A DNA stretch of 64,000 bases from Ilex aquifolium (Eukaryota; Streptophyta; Magnoliopsida; Aquifoliales; Aquifoliaceae). The notes beneath the pieces were generated by a model. That model searched no databases. It saw nothing but the letters and a program-made list of their open reading frames with translations, and was not told the origin of the DNA. Made by a program: the position numbers and the translations under genes. The stretch covers positions 1,061,501-1,125,500 of the forward strand of contig OX637407.1 of assembly GCA_951799425.1 (NCBI GenBank). The letters run 5' to 3'. The stretch's first letter is position 1. Each line of letters begins with the position of its first letter. Positions 33,999 through 44,420 of this stretch are shown piece after piece.

Positions 33999-34553
33999 TT
34001 AGAGAAAAACGATACCTTCCGCAATTGTATGGGAAACATCTTCCCCCGGTTGGGTCAGAATAGGAATTCTCCCTTGATCAATATTGTCGGGGGCTACATC
34101 TTCTAACGGGTTCTGCGGTGGTGGCTTCTGTGGTGGTGGCGTGTTTGCATTTACTTGTCCTATGGCTTGTTTGGTCTTTTTAGGAAATGATGGACATCTA
34201 TTTTTGAAGTGCCCGAAACCGCCACATGCGAAACAGTGACGTGGGTCGGTGGCTGTTCGATTTCGAGTAGCCCTAGCTCCTTGAACCACTGGATTTCGTG
34301 GTCCTGAAGCTTGGTCAGGTCGGCAGTACGGAGCTGCCCTTGGTGCCACTCCACTGCTGCTAGCACCAGTCCTGATCGGGCCTCCCCTTGCTAAGTTCTG
34401 TTGTTGTTGGTTATTGATTCTATTCTGGTGTTGTACCAGAGTAGTTAGCTCCCTTATGCATTGATAAATGACATCCATGGTATCGGGAGGTAATGGTGGG
34501 GGTGGATTTACTTGGCCACCACGTCCCCGTCCACGTCCACGTCTACCCTCCAT
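33999..34553 (-). CDS. Mini-gag of F: nucleocapsid without capsid
   Basis: 184 residues from the ATG at 34553; an alternative in-frame ATG lies at 34562. It is the homologue of the A mini-gag: Gly-Arg N-terminus, Pro/Gln-rich middle, zinc knuckle CFACGGFGHFKNRC, basic KKTK segment and a Pro-rich tail, ending before any protease motif. It is about 90% like the A protein by eye and uninterrupted. Two independent insertions therefore keep the same shortened frame. It may package element RNA while another element's gag provides the shell; that is inference. The ATG is 175 bp from the primer-binding site. Confidence 0.72.
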   Translation of the reverse strand: MEGRRGRGRGRGGQVNPPPPLPPDTMDVIYQCIRELTTLVQHQNRINNQQQQNLARGGPIRTGASSSGVAPRAAPYCRPDQASGPRNPVVQGARATRNRTATDPRHCFACGGFGHFKNRCPSFPKKTKQAIGQVNANTPPPQKPPPQNPLEDVAPDNIDQGRIPILTQPGEDVSHTIAEGIVFL

Positions 34554-34727
34554 CCTGCACATCAATTCACAATTTAGTTCCTCGATGTGCAAGACATCCT
34601 AAGTATCACTTTAGTCTGTAACACAAGACGGGTGTGAAATCTAAATCAAACCCTTTTATTCAACTTAGTCCTAAGGCTCTAGTAGTAATCCATAACCTAC
34701 AGCTCCCATGTAAGACCTAAAGCCTAA

Positions 34728-34739
34728 GCTCTGATACCA
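34728..34739 (-). promoter_or_regulatory. Primer-binding site of F, tRNA-Met type
   Basis: TGGTATCAGAGC on the minus strand, 4 bp inside the 5' LTR, intact. Confidence 0.9.
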
Positions 34740-34743
34740 ACTC

Positions 34744-37369
34744 TGTAACGCCCCAAAATACCACTCTGGACGGCATTACATTCTAAAACCATTCATAACA
34801 TGAGAGCAACTAATAAAAATCCATAAATGACCTGGGGTCCCTAATTTAACGAAATTTGGGCAGAGTCTCCTTTGTACGGGAAGCTCTACCCAAAACACAA
34901 CCTGTGCAATTATATTAACTTGACCACACAGGGTCCATTTAACCATCCAATAACAATAAAATTTCATTTACCATCTATACTATCCATAATGTTATCCCAA
35001 AAGAATAGGCCAAGTATGGCAGTTACATTCCCAAAAGAATTACATGAATATATTGCAGCGCAATTTCAAAAGAATCTAGACTTTACATCGTTCAGAATTA
35101 AATCTCCTAATCTAGAACAAAATAAGCTACATCTCTAGATGTCCCACTCGGGATCTAGGTACCCCTCCAATGAGGCGTCCCCAAGGCCCGGCTCATTAGC
35201 GCCAAGCTCCTCCTCTATAGCATAATCTGAAAAAGGTTAGCGGTAGGGGGTGAGCACGAAGCTCTGTAGAAAATTTCTCCCAAACCCAAACAAGGTTTAG
35301 AAAACATATAAAACGGGTCGGTCTCATTTCACAAATAACATATATAGTATTTGAAGTATAACGAGGACATTTAATTAGATCCCAAGTTTACGCATCAACA
35401 ATAATTTCATGGATAAATGAAACCAATATACAATTCATAAGTAATTTCCAAAACATAATCCATCCCACCATACACCATTTCCACAAGTTCTTGTGGCATC
35501 CCATACTACCCCAAAACTCTTGTAGAAACCGTCTATGGTAAAGTGAACAATAACCCATACTAGATGTCCGACACTACCCACGTTACTAATCAGTTATCAT
35601 TAGTGCTAGGAAATGTTCGTACCCACACGGCGTACAAAGACGTCTACCCACACCAGGTGGTAGGAAAAGTTCATACCCGCGTGGCATACAAAGCCGTCTA
35701 CCCACTACATGACACCCGGTCAATAGTAAACCATGTTAGTATCGTACAACTACTCAAGAGATAACATACCAACAAACATCTCACATTACCACCAATACCA
35801 TAAATCCCCAATTTTTCCATCCCACCTCACATGTAACATTTCAATAAAACAATTTAGGAAAGACGCATGAGATCATCGAAATATCATTTTATTACTCAAC
35901 ACAAAACACTAAATTTCATTTTTAAAACAAGACAAAAGAGTATCCAAGGAGAATCCACACTTCATGAAGGAATAGAGTTTTGAAGTGAGGACATGTGAAT
36001 GTTGGGTTAGGATATCAAGGGCCAATGGATGTAAAGCTTGAAATCAAGAACAATTAAACACAAGGTCTTGAAATTAAGAATAAAGGAATAACAAGGTGGG
36101 TCATCAATGACAAAAAAAATAATCAAGCCTTGACGTCCATAGCAACAAATATCAAGCTTGGGAATCCAAAAGTGAAGGAACAATCAAGTTTTGTCATTTA
36201 TAACAACAAACATTAAGATTAGACCTCATGAACAAGGGGGAAATCAAGAGGAACCCAATTTCCTTACAATTAGAATTTCGAAGGCACACCAAGAGATTTA
36301 GCGATTACCCAAGCACAACATAGTTTAGAACATGTAATATTTAAGGTTAGGAATCAAGAGAAAAGGAGAAATCAAAGAAAACACAATCTCCTTGAAAATT
36401 TGGGGTTTCAAAGGCATACAAGGGATTTATGGCTATCAAGCCCTAATTTCGTTCATGATATGGTAAGGGATTACAAGAGCAACAAGAAATAGAGATTCCA
36501 TAACATACATATAAGATTTGGAAGCAAAACATACATAAATATAAACCCTAACCTCAATGTAAGAGAAAAGGAAGAAATCCCCTACATTTCTCCTTAATTT
36601 TTGTGTGAAGACTAGAAGAATTGATCCTTTCCCAACTTGAATCACCACCTCAATCTCTTGCTTTTCCCCTTCCTTCTTCCCCTCTAAGCCTCTCAATTGT
36701 TAGATTTGATGAAATGGCTTGCAAATGGGAGAGAAAACGCCCAAAACAAGTCTGAGTCGTGAAGCCCTCCGTTTGGCGCGTCCGGACGCGTGTTTTGTGC
36801 TGTCCGGACGCGTGTTTTTGCGTCCAAGTTTTTGCCATATGCGTCCGGACGCGTGTCTATTCCCGTCCGGACGCGGGTGACAGTATACCCGCAACTTCTA
36901 GATCAATTTTGACCTATTTAGAAGCCGATTTAAAAAATTTTTGTGAGATACACTTTTGTAGCCCTAGATGTCTACTATCTACTGTCCAAACTTCAGATAA
37001 ATTGGATATAAGGATAAAAATTTATTACCAAAATACTAGAAGGTGTCCCACCTCCTTTTTACCCAAATTCTCTCTAAGTGTGTTTTCACTCCGGAATACT
37101 TCCTAGCTTTCAATACACCACATACTACCTCTCCCAATGTTTTTCGACCTTCCGGATTCAATGGAGAACTTATTTTGACCTAAAAATATTTAGAAACTTT
37201 CATAATCCTTCTTCTCAAGTTTACACACCTTCAAAACTTAAACTTTCCAATCCATTCCTAAGCCAACCAAATCCATCTCAAACCTCTCCAACACATATTT
37301 CCACATTTTACAACAATTATTTACTATATATCTATTTAGATATATAAAATAAAAATGCGGGGTGTTACA
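34744..37369 (-). repeat. 5' LTR of F
   Basis: 2626 bp, same length as its partner. Hairpin at 34858-34891, palindrome cluster at 36777-36873. Ends GTTACA at 37369, followed by the duplication tattc. Confidence 0.93.
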
Positions 37370-37939
37370 TATTCAGATACCCGTTCTTTAGATATACTAC
37401 ATGTGATATTTTTTGCTCTGTTAACAATATTTTAAATCACATGTAACTATTAAGAGAATAGTCACTATAACGTATGTGTATTCTTTGCTGAGTGTATTTC
37501 AGGAAAGGATTGACATCAAGACTACCATGAAAGATGGTAATATTTCTTGAGTGATTTTTGAAACAAAAGAAATCAGTACACACACAAACAAGTTTTTATA
37601 AAAATATATAGATAATTTTACAACTAACGTGTGTTACTCTTGTAGTGATCAGAAAAAGGAAATATTGTAACAATGCAAAGGAATACTGATTTAATTTTAG
37701 TTGTGAAAAATATGACTTATAAACTCCTAAACACTGAAGTTTGTAGGTAGCTTAACTGAAAACCTTCACGAGACAAAACTCGTCCACTAGGGATCACCTA
37801 GGGGTTTAACGGCTTATTGCATATGCTAAATGCAACCGTAAAAAATCTACGAAAAAGATTTTACCTCTGTTTATATTATATTTTATTTTGTTAATAGTAT
37901 TTATGTTTATTAGGGACTAGTAAAGTTTAAGTTGGGGGG
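37370..37939 (+). repeat. Non-coding tail of G, right part, with polypurine tract
   Basis: Resumes G after F. The stretch around 37450-37560 (a TCACTATAA and a TTTGCTGAG word) is homologous to the H tail near 55130-55330 on the minus strand. It ends with TTTAAGTTGGGGGG (37926-37939), which primes the adjoining LTR. No gene. Confidence 0.7.
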
Positions 37940-38401
37940 TGTGATTAACCCTAACTAATATGTAAATTAAAATGATTAAGTAATCATCTTTGTAAGATAA
38001 AACAATTAAAAATTATCAATTAGGGTCAATTAGGGTTTGTGCGTAAATTCAAGTTTTAAATACTTTATGTTCAAAATTTTAGGGTTTAATACAGAATTAC
38101 CGGAGAATACAAGAAAGGATATTGCAAAGCTTGAAATAACAAAGGAGCAAAGTGTAATATAAACCAAGGGAGAAGCCAACATGCGACACATGGAACCTAC
38201 TGCAAGGCACCACAGTCCGGACGGTGGTGGCGGCGTCCGAACGGCCACCCCATGCAGTTTGAGCTCATCTTCTTCCAAGTGCCTATAAATAGACCTCTCC
38301 TCCTTCATTCTTCACAAGGCCGGCCACCCAAGAGCTCCAGAGAGAAATCCAAAGAGAGAAAAAGAGGAAGTCATAGAACAATTCAAGACTCGGTTCGTCC
38401 T
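37940..38401 (+). repeat. LTR of G, left part with promoter
   Basis: Opens TGTGATTAACCC immediately after the polypurine tract. GTCCGGAC palindrome at 38215-38222 and a degenerate copy GTCCGAACGG at about 38235. TATA box CTATAAATA at 38283-38291, followed by CT-rich then AG-rich leader-like sequence. It is cut at 38401 by an LTR fragment. Confidence 0.78.
38214..38291 (+). promoter_or_regulatory. Promoter block of G LTR: GTCCGGAC palindrome plus TATA
   Basis: Palindrome AGTCCGGACGG at 38214, imperfect second copy near 38233-38244, TATA 39 bp further on. The pair of sites resembles the internal promoter at 26043-26091. Confidence 0.7.
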
Positions 38402-39256
38402 TGTGACGCCCCAAAAACCGGGGGTCTTTTGTCAACCCGTCAACCCGCAGAATACCTGTGGATATCATGTAACTTGACATCACGCCATTATAACCCATTT
38501 ATCGAGGTCCATAATTTAACGAAATTCGGGCAGAGTCTCATTTGTACGGGAAACTCTACCCAAAATACAACCTGTGCAATATACAATCACGTGACCCATC
38601 CAAGGTCCAATACACAACATTGACCGCACCGGGTCCATTTATGAGTAAACATTGACCACACCAGGTCCATTTATCCATACTCATATAAAAACATGCAAGG
38701 TTATATTAAAAGTAGTCCATATAAGTTCGATTACAATTCTTTTACATATATTACATGCCCAAAACATAGTTTTAACAAAAGTTTTACGAAAACCAAGGTT
38801 AAGGCCACAATTCGGCCTCTCTTCACCCTTGAGGCTCCAAATGAGAGCCGTCCACCGGTGTGTATCCCGCACCTGAAATGTTTTCCCGTATAGGGTGAGC
38901 AACGCTCAATAGAGTATCTCCTATAGAGGCTACTCCCCACCCTAGGTGCATATGAAGGTGCACATGTAACAATCAATCAACAACCATTCTAAACAAGAAC
39001 ATGAAATTCAATGTTGGAATTCTTTTACCATGTCATGCCATGAAATGAGATGAAACTCACTCACGCACTTTAACCCGAGCCCTCACCGACTCCCGCAACA
39101 CAATGCAATGCCAATGTGTAGAAAATCTGTCATTGATGAATTTCATCCAATGATCCTTTTAAAATCTCCGGGTCTTTCATGGGGTGAGTATTTATGGACT
39201 TACACCAACGGCACCCAACCGACACAGAATTCATGGACTTCCACCAACGGTTCCGC
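38402..39256 (-). repeat. Tekay-type LTR fragment
   Basis: Opens TGTGACGCCCC and matches LTRs B and E in order: a CAACCCGCAGAATA region, the hairpin (38528-38561), a CACCTGAAATGTTTT region, then the TTCCACCAACGGTTCCGC region. It stops at 39256, about 850 bp in, where LTR B would continue. No target duplication is visible. Confidence 0.8.
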
Positions 39257-39464
39257 AGTAGGTATACTTTAGTCCTCCATTGTTTCCAGCTTTGCAATTT
39301 AACCTCATAGTCTCTGGTATTTCTGCATTTAACCCTGTAATTTAAACATAAAGTATTAAAAACTTTAATTTAGGCACAAACCTTAATTCATAATGTTTAA
39401 TTATTTTATTTTACAAAGTTGATTACTTAATAATTTTTTATTATACAAAAATTAGGGTTAATCA
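39257..39464 (-). repeat. Inverted head of the G-type LTR
   Basis: Reverse-complemented, this matches 37942 to about 38160: TGATTAACCCTAA, GATTAAGTAATC-like, GGTTTGTGC and ATTGCAAAGCT words occur in the same order. The orientation is opposite to the LTR at 37940. It therefore comes from a second, inverted copy of the same LTR family, truncated where the Tekay fragment ends. Confidence 0.7.
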
Positions 39465-39968
39465 GAAACCGTCAAGCACTTGTCACGGTGTATACTTGAA
39501 TCCTCACCACCATTTTAGTCACACGCTTCCTATGAATCAATCAAACATCTAGACACCATTGGAGGAAGGTCTTGAGTTTATTTGGCATTCCCATTGGAAT
39601 GACCTTTTCGGATTAGCCAACAGTTGTTTCCATTACATTTCTATAACCAATCTTCACTCACCAAACTCAAACATCAAAGATTTTACACTTTACCCTTTTC
39701 ACCAAAATCACCTTCAACACGATTCACCTTCCTTCCCTGAGGAGACGACCTTGGAATATGAATTCCAAGTAAAACACGACACTCGAAAGTCTCTCTGCGC
39801 TTGGGGAGCACTTTTGTTCACACACACACACATTTCATTCACACATCCATTTCCCTTTTCTTGCGTCAAACCCGAGTGAGAGTGACACTCACCCACACAC
39901 ATAAGCTATATACTCATTGAGGGTTCATGTTCAGAGATTAGGGCATACGACGGGAAAACAATCAAGCA
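39465..39968 (+). repeat. 3' end of an Athila-like LTR
   Basis: About 500 bp ending in CA four bases before a primer-binding site, so it is the U5 side of a plus-strand LTR. Whether it belongs to the LTR opening at 37940 cannot be told because the join is rearranged. No coding sequence. Confidence 0.6.
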
Positions 39969-39972
39969 TTTT

Positions 39973-39990
39973 TGGCGCCGTTGCCGGGGA
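39973..39990 (+). promoter_or_regulatory. Primer-binding site, tRNA-Asp type
   Basis: TGGCGCCGTTGCCGGGGA, the primer-binding site usual in Athila/Tat gypsy elements, followed by a 180-bp leader. Confidence 0.88.
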
Positions 39991-40167
39991 AGGCAAAGCG
40001 TTGAATTGAGAAGGTGATTTTCGGACGACGGAGGTAAGTCCCGTGAATTCTCACCACAGGCTGAGGTACGCCGCTCCTTGTATATATTGTTGTTTAATTG
40101 TTTTTCAATTGTAGATATTGTTTTGTATGTGGGGACGGGACGACCAAATCGATTGGTTAGACAACCC

Positions 40168-41720
40168 TTAGGCCCCAACATGAATATTGACCAAGAACCA
40201 CCCGAGTATGTCAGTGACAACTTTGAGGAGTTGGGTGCCAATGCTAATGTCCTAAGGGGGGAGGAGTGCAAGACCCTAGAATTCCAGACCCTAGAATGCA
40301 CTTTCCTCCTAGGAATGAAGGGAACAATATCCCCATTGATCCTCCGGCGAGGTCAATGCGGGATTATCCTCAACCGACTCGTAGCACCACTCCCTCATGC
40401 ATTCTCTTACCGGTCCAAGCTCATGCCTTCCTAGTTAATCCGGGAATGTTGCAACTACTTCCTACATTCCATGGAATTGAAAGGGAAAATCCTTATTTAC
40501 ATATTAAGGAATTCGAGGATGTAGTTGCAACCTTCATCACTAATCATGCTATGGAGGACATAGCTCGCTTAAAATTGTTTCCCTTCTCCCTTAAGGACAA
40601 AGCCAAAACATTGTTGAATTCCTTGCGACCTCGATCCATAACCTCTTGGGCACAAATACTTTTCGAGTTTTTGAATAAAATTGTTTCGGTGCCTAAAACC
40701 ACCACACTAAAAAAGCAAATCCAAAACTTCTCGAAAAAGCCCAATGAGCAATTTTATCACTGTTGGGATCGCTACAAAGAATTACTACAATTCATTCCAC
40801 ATCATGGTTTTGAATCGTGGCAATTGGTAAGTTTCTTCTATGAAGGAATCACACCGGACCATAGACAATTCATTGACATGATGTGCAATGGAGAGTTCTT
40901 AAACAAGGACCCCGATGAGGCCCTAGAATACTTTAGTACATTGGCGTAAAATGCCTAATCTTGGGATATCACGGATCTCACCGATGTACCGAGGTCTTCT
41001 CTTCAGGGTAGTAATCAATCACATGGGGGAGGGATGTATGACTTGAGGGACCGAGAGGAATTGCTTTCTAAAATCACCAAGTTGTCACGAAAGGTGGAAA
41101 GCCTAGAGGTGAATAGGAGGCACGAGGTGTCTAATATTTCAAAGACCGAGGAGGGTTGCTCAATTTGTGAGAGTGTGGAGCATTCCATATCAGAATGCCC
41201 TAACATTCCAACACTTAAGTAAGTGTACCATGAGCAAGTCAATGCCTTCAACTAAACAAGGCAATCATTCTCTCCGCACTCAAACACTTATAATCCAGGT
41301 TGGAGCAATCACCCGAAATTTAGTTTGAGAAATGAGAATCCCATTCCTCATGGGTCTAATGCCTATTCACCGACCATGCCTCCTAAGCAAAGTAACTACC
41401 AAGGTCAAGGGCAAGCGTCTAGCTCTCAATACCCCCAGTCCAATCCGCAAGGGTATTCACAAAACTCGCCTCCACAGAATATTTCCCAAAGTCCACCTCC
41501 ACAAAGTTTTTCACAACAAGGACCGTCCAATCCTCCCATTTACCAACCTCCTCATAAGATGAATTTGGAGGAAGTGTTTTATAACTTCGTCCAAATCCAA
41601 ACCACCATCAACAATCAAAATGCCGCAGCTTTTAATGACATTCGGACTCAACTCACTAAGTTGACCAATTCAATGGGAGCATTACAACAAGAGAAGGGTA
41701 AATTCCTCGCTCAACCCTAA
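40168..41720 (+). pseudogene. Athila-type gag of element I
   Basis: Begins near the MNIDQEPPE motif at 40168 in one frame, then shifts near 40270 to the main frame (open to 40949). The retrotransposon gag domain is clear: ERENPYLHIKEFEDVV, LKLFPFSLKDKAK, TTTLKKQIQNF, FYHCWDRYKELL and GFESWQLVSFFYEG. A zinc knuckle CSICESVEHSISEC follows at about 41160, then the conserved TYNPGWSNHPKFS. The Pro/Gln-rich region continues to TAA 41718. Stops at about 40947, 41221 and 41254 and at least one frameshift disable it. It builds the particle shell in working relatives. Confidence 0.85.
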
Positions 41721-41905
41721 GAAAACCCAAAGGGTCAAAATATGATTGAGTCGTCCGAACCCACTAATGAGAGTTATGAGCAACTCAAAGCGGTTACCAC
41801 CCTTTGAAGTGGCAAACAAATTGATAAGACCATTGTGCCAAAAGTCTCACCCAATGTCCCATTGCCATTAGAAAAAGAGACTAAGGATGACACCGAGGGG
41901 GTGAG

Positions 41906-42700
41906 GTGAGTGAGAAAGAAAAATTGGTGGAAGAAAGTGTGCATGCATCCCCCATTCCTGCTTCTTTTCCTAATTGTTTGAAGCCACCTATGAAGGTGGC
42001 TAACTATTCTGATATAATTGAGTTGTTCAAGCAGGTTAAAATCAACATTCCACTCCTCGATGCCATAAAAAAAATCCCTTCATGTGCCAAGATTTTGAAG
42101 GATTTATGTACCGTGATGAGGAGGCTAAATGTGCATAAGAAGGCATTCCTCACCGAGCAAGTGAGCTCAATCTTTAGGACTAACACCCTGTCAAAATTCA
42201 AGGAACTCGGACGCCCTACCATTGCCATCACCATAGGGAATTGCCGGGTGGAGCAAGCTCTTCTTGATTTGGGGGCAAGTGTCAACCTCCTACCGTACTC
42301 GGTGTACCAACAACTCAAACTTGAAGAGTTGAAGCTAACTCCAATCACTGTACAATTGGCAGACCGTAGCGTCAGAACACTGAGGGGAGTAGTTGAGGAT
42401 GTTTTAGTCCAAGTGGATAAATTTTACTTCCTTGTTGATTTTATTGTGCTTGACACTAACCCGGTTGGAAACCTTAGCTCCCAAATCCCTGTCATACTTG
42501 GTAGACCTTTTCTTGCCACATCTAATGCTGTGATTAATTGTAGGAACGGTCTCATGAAGCTAGCATTTGGGAACATGACTATGGATCTCAATGTTTTAAA
42601 CTTGTCTAAACAACCGGGGGATGATGAGGAAGTGCACGAAGTCAATAGGATTGACACCTTGGTGGATGACCACTTGGCACTAATGAGTACTTTAAAGTAG
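41906..42700 (+). pseudogene. Athila-type protease of element I
   Basis: 264 codons open from an in-frame Met near 41906, though in the family this is part of gag-pol and not a separate start. The order is ELFKQVKINIPLLDAIKKIP, KDLCTVMRR, KKAFLTEQVSS, then the protease site ALLDLGASVNLLPYSVYQQL (Asp-Leu-Gly-Ala-Ser) and VILGRPFLATSNA. The stretch 41721-41905 joins gag to it but has stops, including a TGA in the conserved TTLRSGK motif, and a frame change. H (62678-64000) is the better copy. Confidence 0.85.
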
Positions 42701-42721
42701 GGGGAGGAGGAGAATGTTGAT

Positions 42722-43101
42722 ATGAAGGAGGTTGATGAGCAAGAGGATTTGGAGAGCTTGAAAGGGGTAGAAAAATGGAACCCTACATTTGAGAAGCTTC
42801 CACATCAAGACAAGAAAATATTTCCATCAAATGAGCAAAAACCCATCTTGGAGTTGAAGCCATTACCATCCCATCTTAAGTATGCATACCTTGGGGATGA
42901 CAAAACCTTTCCGGTGGTGATTAGCTCAACTTTGGAGGCGAAGCAAGAAGAGGATCTCTTGAAAGTGTTGAGGAGGCATAAGGGAGCAATTGGGTGGACA
43001 ATTGCTGAAATCAAGGGGATAAGCCCCCTCATTTGCACACACCGCATCTACCTTGAAGAAGACTCAATGCCATCCCGACAATCACAACGGAGGTTGAACC
43101 C
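42722..43101 (+). pseudogene. N-terminal end of element I RT region
   Basis: About 127 codons homologous to the start of H pol: LELKPLPSHLKYAYLG, VVISSTLEAKQE, IGWTIAEIKGISPLIC and SRQSQRRLNP. The homology stops at about 43101, just before the RT palm. Repeat K1 follows. A 21-bp gap with a stop separates it from the protease frame. Confidence 0.82.
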
Positions 43102-44020
43102 GATTATTCTTATTTACTAAGATTACTCTTATTCCGGACCTATAAATACGAAGGGACTTCCCCACATCTAGGTTAAATCTCTAGAGCTTTTAGAGAGATT
43201 TCGAAGAAAGAAATTTATTGCTCTATCTTGAGAGCTTCAAGCACAACCTAGATCCCTTAGATCCAAAGGCTACCACTAGTGATTCTACCCAACCTCACAA
43301 ATTTGTGTTGAAGAATTTGTTGGTTGAAAACCCCATTGGTGTTTGAATACCGGGGATTGTTGGCATGTCCATAATCACTCGAGGCCTAGAAGAATCGTAC
43401 AGCAGGGAGGTCCAAGTGAAGCTACACCAGACGTCAGAGAGGGACTTTCAGTGGAGAGACATAGCAAGGAAATGAGCATCTAACTATGGTATTGGTTGAG
43501 GTATAAGTCTCGAGTACTTGGATGTTGATTTGGAGAGTAGTGTATTAGGCTTTGGTGAATCCAGCGAGGTTCCCCGCGGTTTTTCCCGGGGAGGGTTTTC
43601 CGCATCAACAAATTGCTAGTGTTCTTTACTTTCTATTGTATACACTTGTGATTTATTAGCACGCATACACACTATGTTTTTCTGGAATTGATTGATTGAA
43701 TATTCATCCATACATAGTTGTGCATTGGGTTTGGGGATTTGGGATCACCATGAGATTTATTGAGAGTGAATTAATTACTTACTAATTAAAATCAATCGCT
43801 ATGGGTAAAGGTGGTTGTGGTGATTAAAGGGGTTCTCATCGTTTAATTCCACATTCAATTGAGAAGAGGTAATTGTGGTAGACATAGGTTTTAATTGTTA
43901 ATTGATTCGGGCTAAAATAAAAAAAAAACCTATTCACCCCCCTCTAGGTATAGTGTTTTGGTTTCCACGTGTATAATCTTGGTGGAAGACCCACATCGGG
44001 TTCCCCCTCCCGGAACAACA
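43102..44020 (+). repeat. LTR-like repeat K1
   Basis: Homologous to K2 (50018-50905) along about 890 bp, diverged by perhaps 20%. TATA box CTATAAATA at 43140-43148 is followed by a leader-like region. It ends with a GGTTCCCCCTCCCGG motif and AACAACA. I take it as the R-U5 part of an old LTR, family unknown. No palindrome array is present. Confidence 0.55.
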
Positions 44021-44420
44021 AAAATGTTGATTATAGAAAGTGTTGCTAACAAAAGAGGTTTAGAATTCGCTAACGAACATAACACCTTCTCTTCTTCCAA
44101 GAACGTGTCTGTGAAGTGTGATCCCAATCCTTCACCCCCACAAGTAAGCACAAGTCCCAAAAATTCGAAGAATAGTAAGGGTAAGCATGAAAAAAAGCCG
44201 ATTGAAAAGAATACCCAACCAAATTATTTGTGTATTTCACTTATGGAGAGCATGATCACTATAGTGCACATTGCATTCAAAATAGGGAAGTCTTAGACAA
44301 AAAGCTCATGCATCTAGCCAACAAATCTAAAGCGTTGAAAAATCAAGTTGTCAATTTTTCCAAGCTTTTAGAGAGGTCAAGTGTATTCAAGAATATTCAT
44401 GCATGATCTTCACATGGACC
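44021..44420 (+). pseudogene. Possible gag zinc-knuckle relic
   Basis: A Lys-rich stretch (KNSKNSKGKHEKKP) is followed, after a frame change, by YGEHDHYSAHC and a basic helix-like tail (REVLDKKLMHLANKSKAL). This looks like a decayed CCHC knuckle whose first two Cys are lost. It would be the gag end of the element carrying K1. Weak evidence. Confidence 0.35.

Larger units (their letters stand above)
28600..37369 (-). mobile_element. Non-autonomous retrotransposon F, complete, relative of family A
   Basis: Both LTRs are 2626 bp (28600-31225 and 34744-37369). The 5-bp duplication tattc is at 28595-28599 and 37370-37374. Primer-binding site, mini-gag and polypurine tract are present on the minus strand, with no pol. 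About 17 differences between the LTRs were seen by eye (about 0.6%), so insertion is recent. The internal region is homologous to that of A in inverted orientation. It must rely on another element for RT and integrase, and probably for capsid. Confidence 0.95.
24554..39968 (+). mobile_element. Athila-like retrotransposon G, 3' half, interrupted by F
   Basis: Plus-strand element represented by the integrase end, a small Cys/His ORF, an internal promoter-like block, ORF2, a long non-coding tail, a polypurine tract at 37928-37939 and an LTR from 37940. Gag, protease, RT and RNase H are absent because LTR D borders the integrase. Element F splits the tail. The same order is found in H on the other strand (59504 down to about 55090). 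Confidence 0.8.

Noticed and set aside
33839-34039. 66-codon frames overlapping mini-gag ends (also at 4021-4221)
   Set aside because: Out-of-frame readings of the gag end and following non-coding DNA, with no conserved start context or motif.
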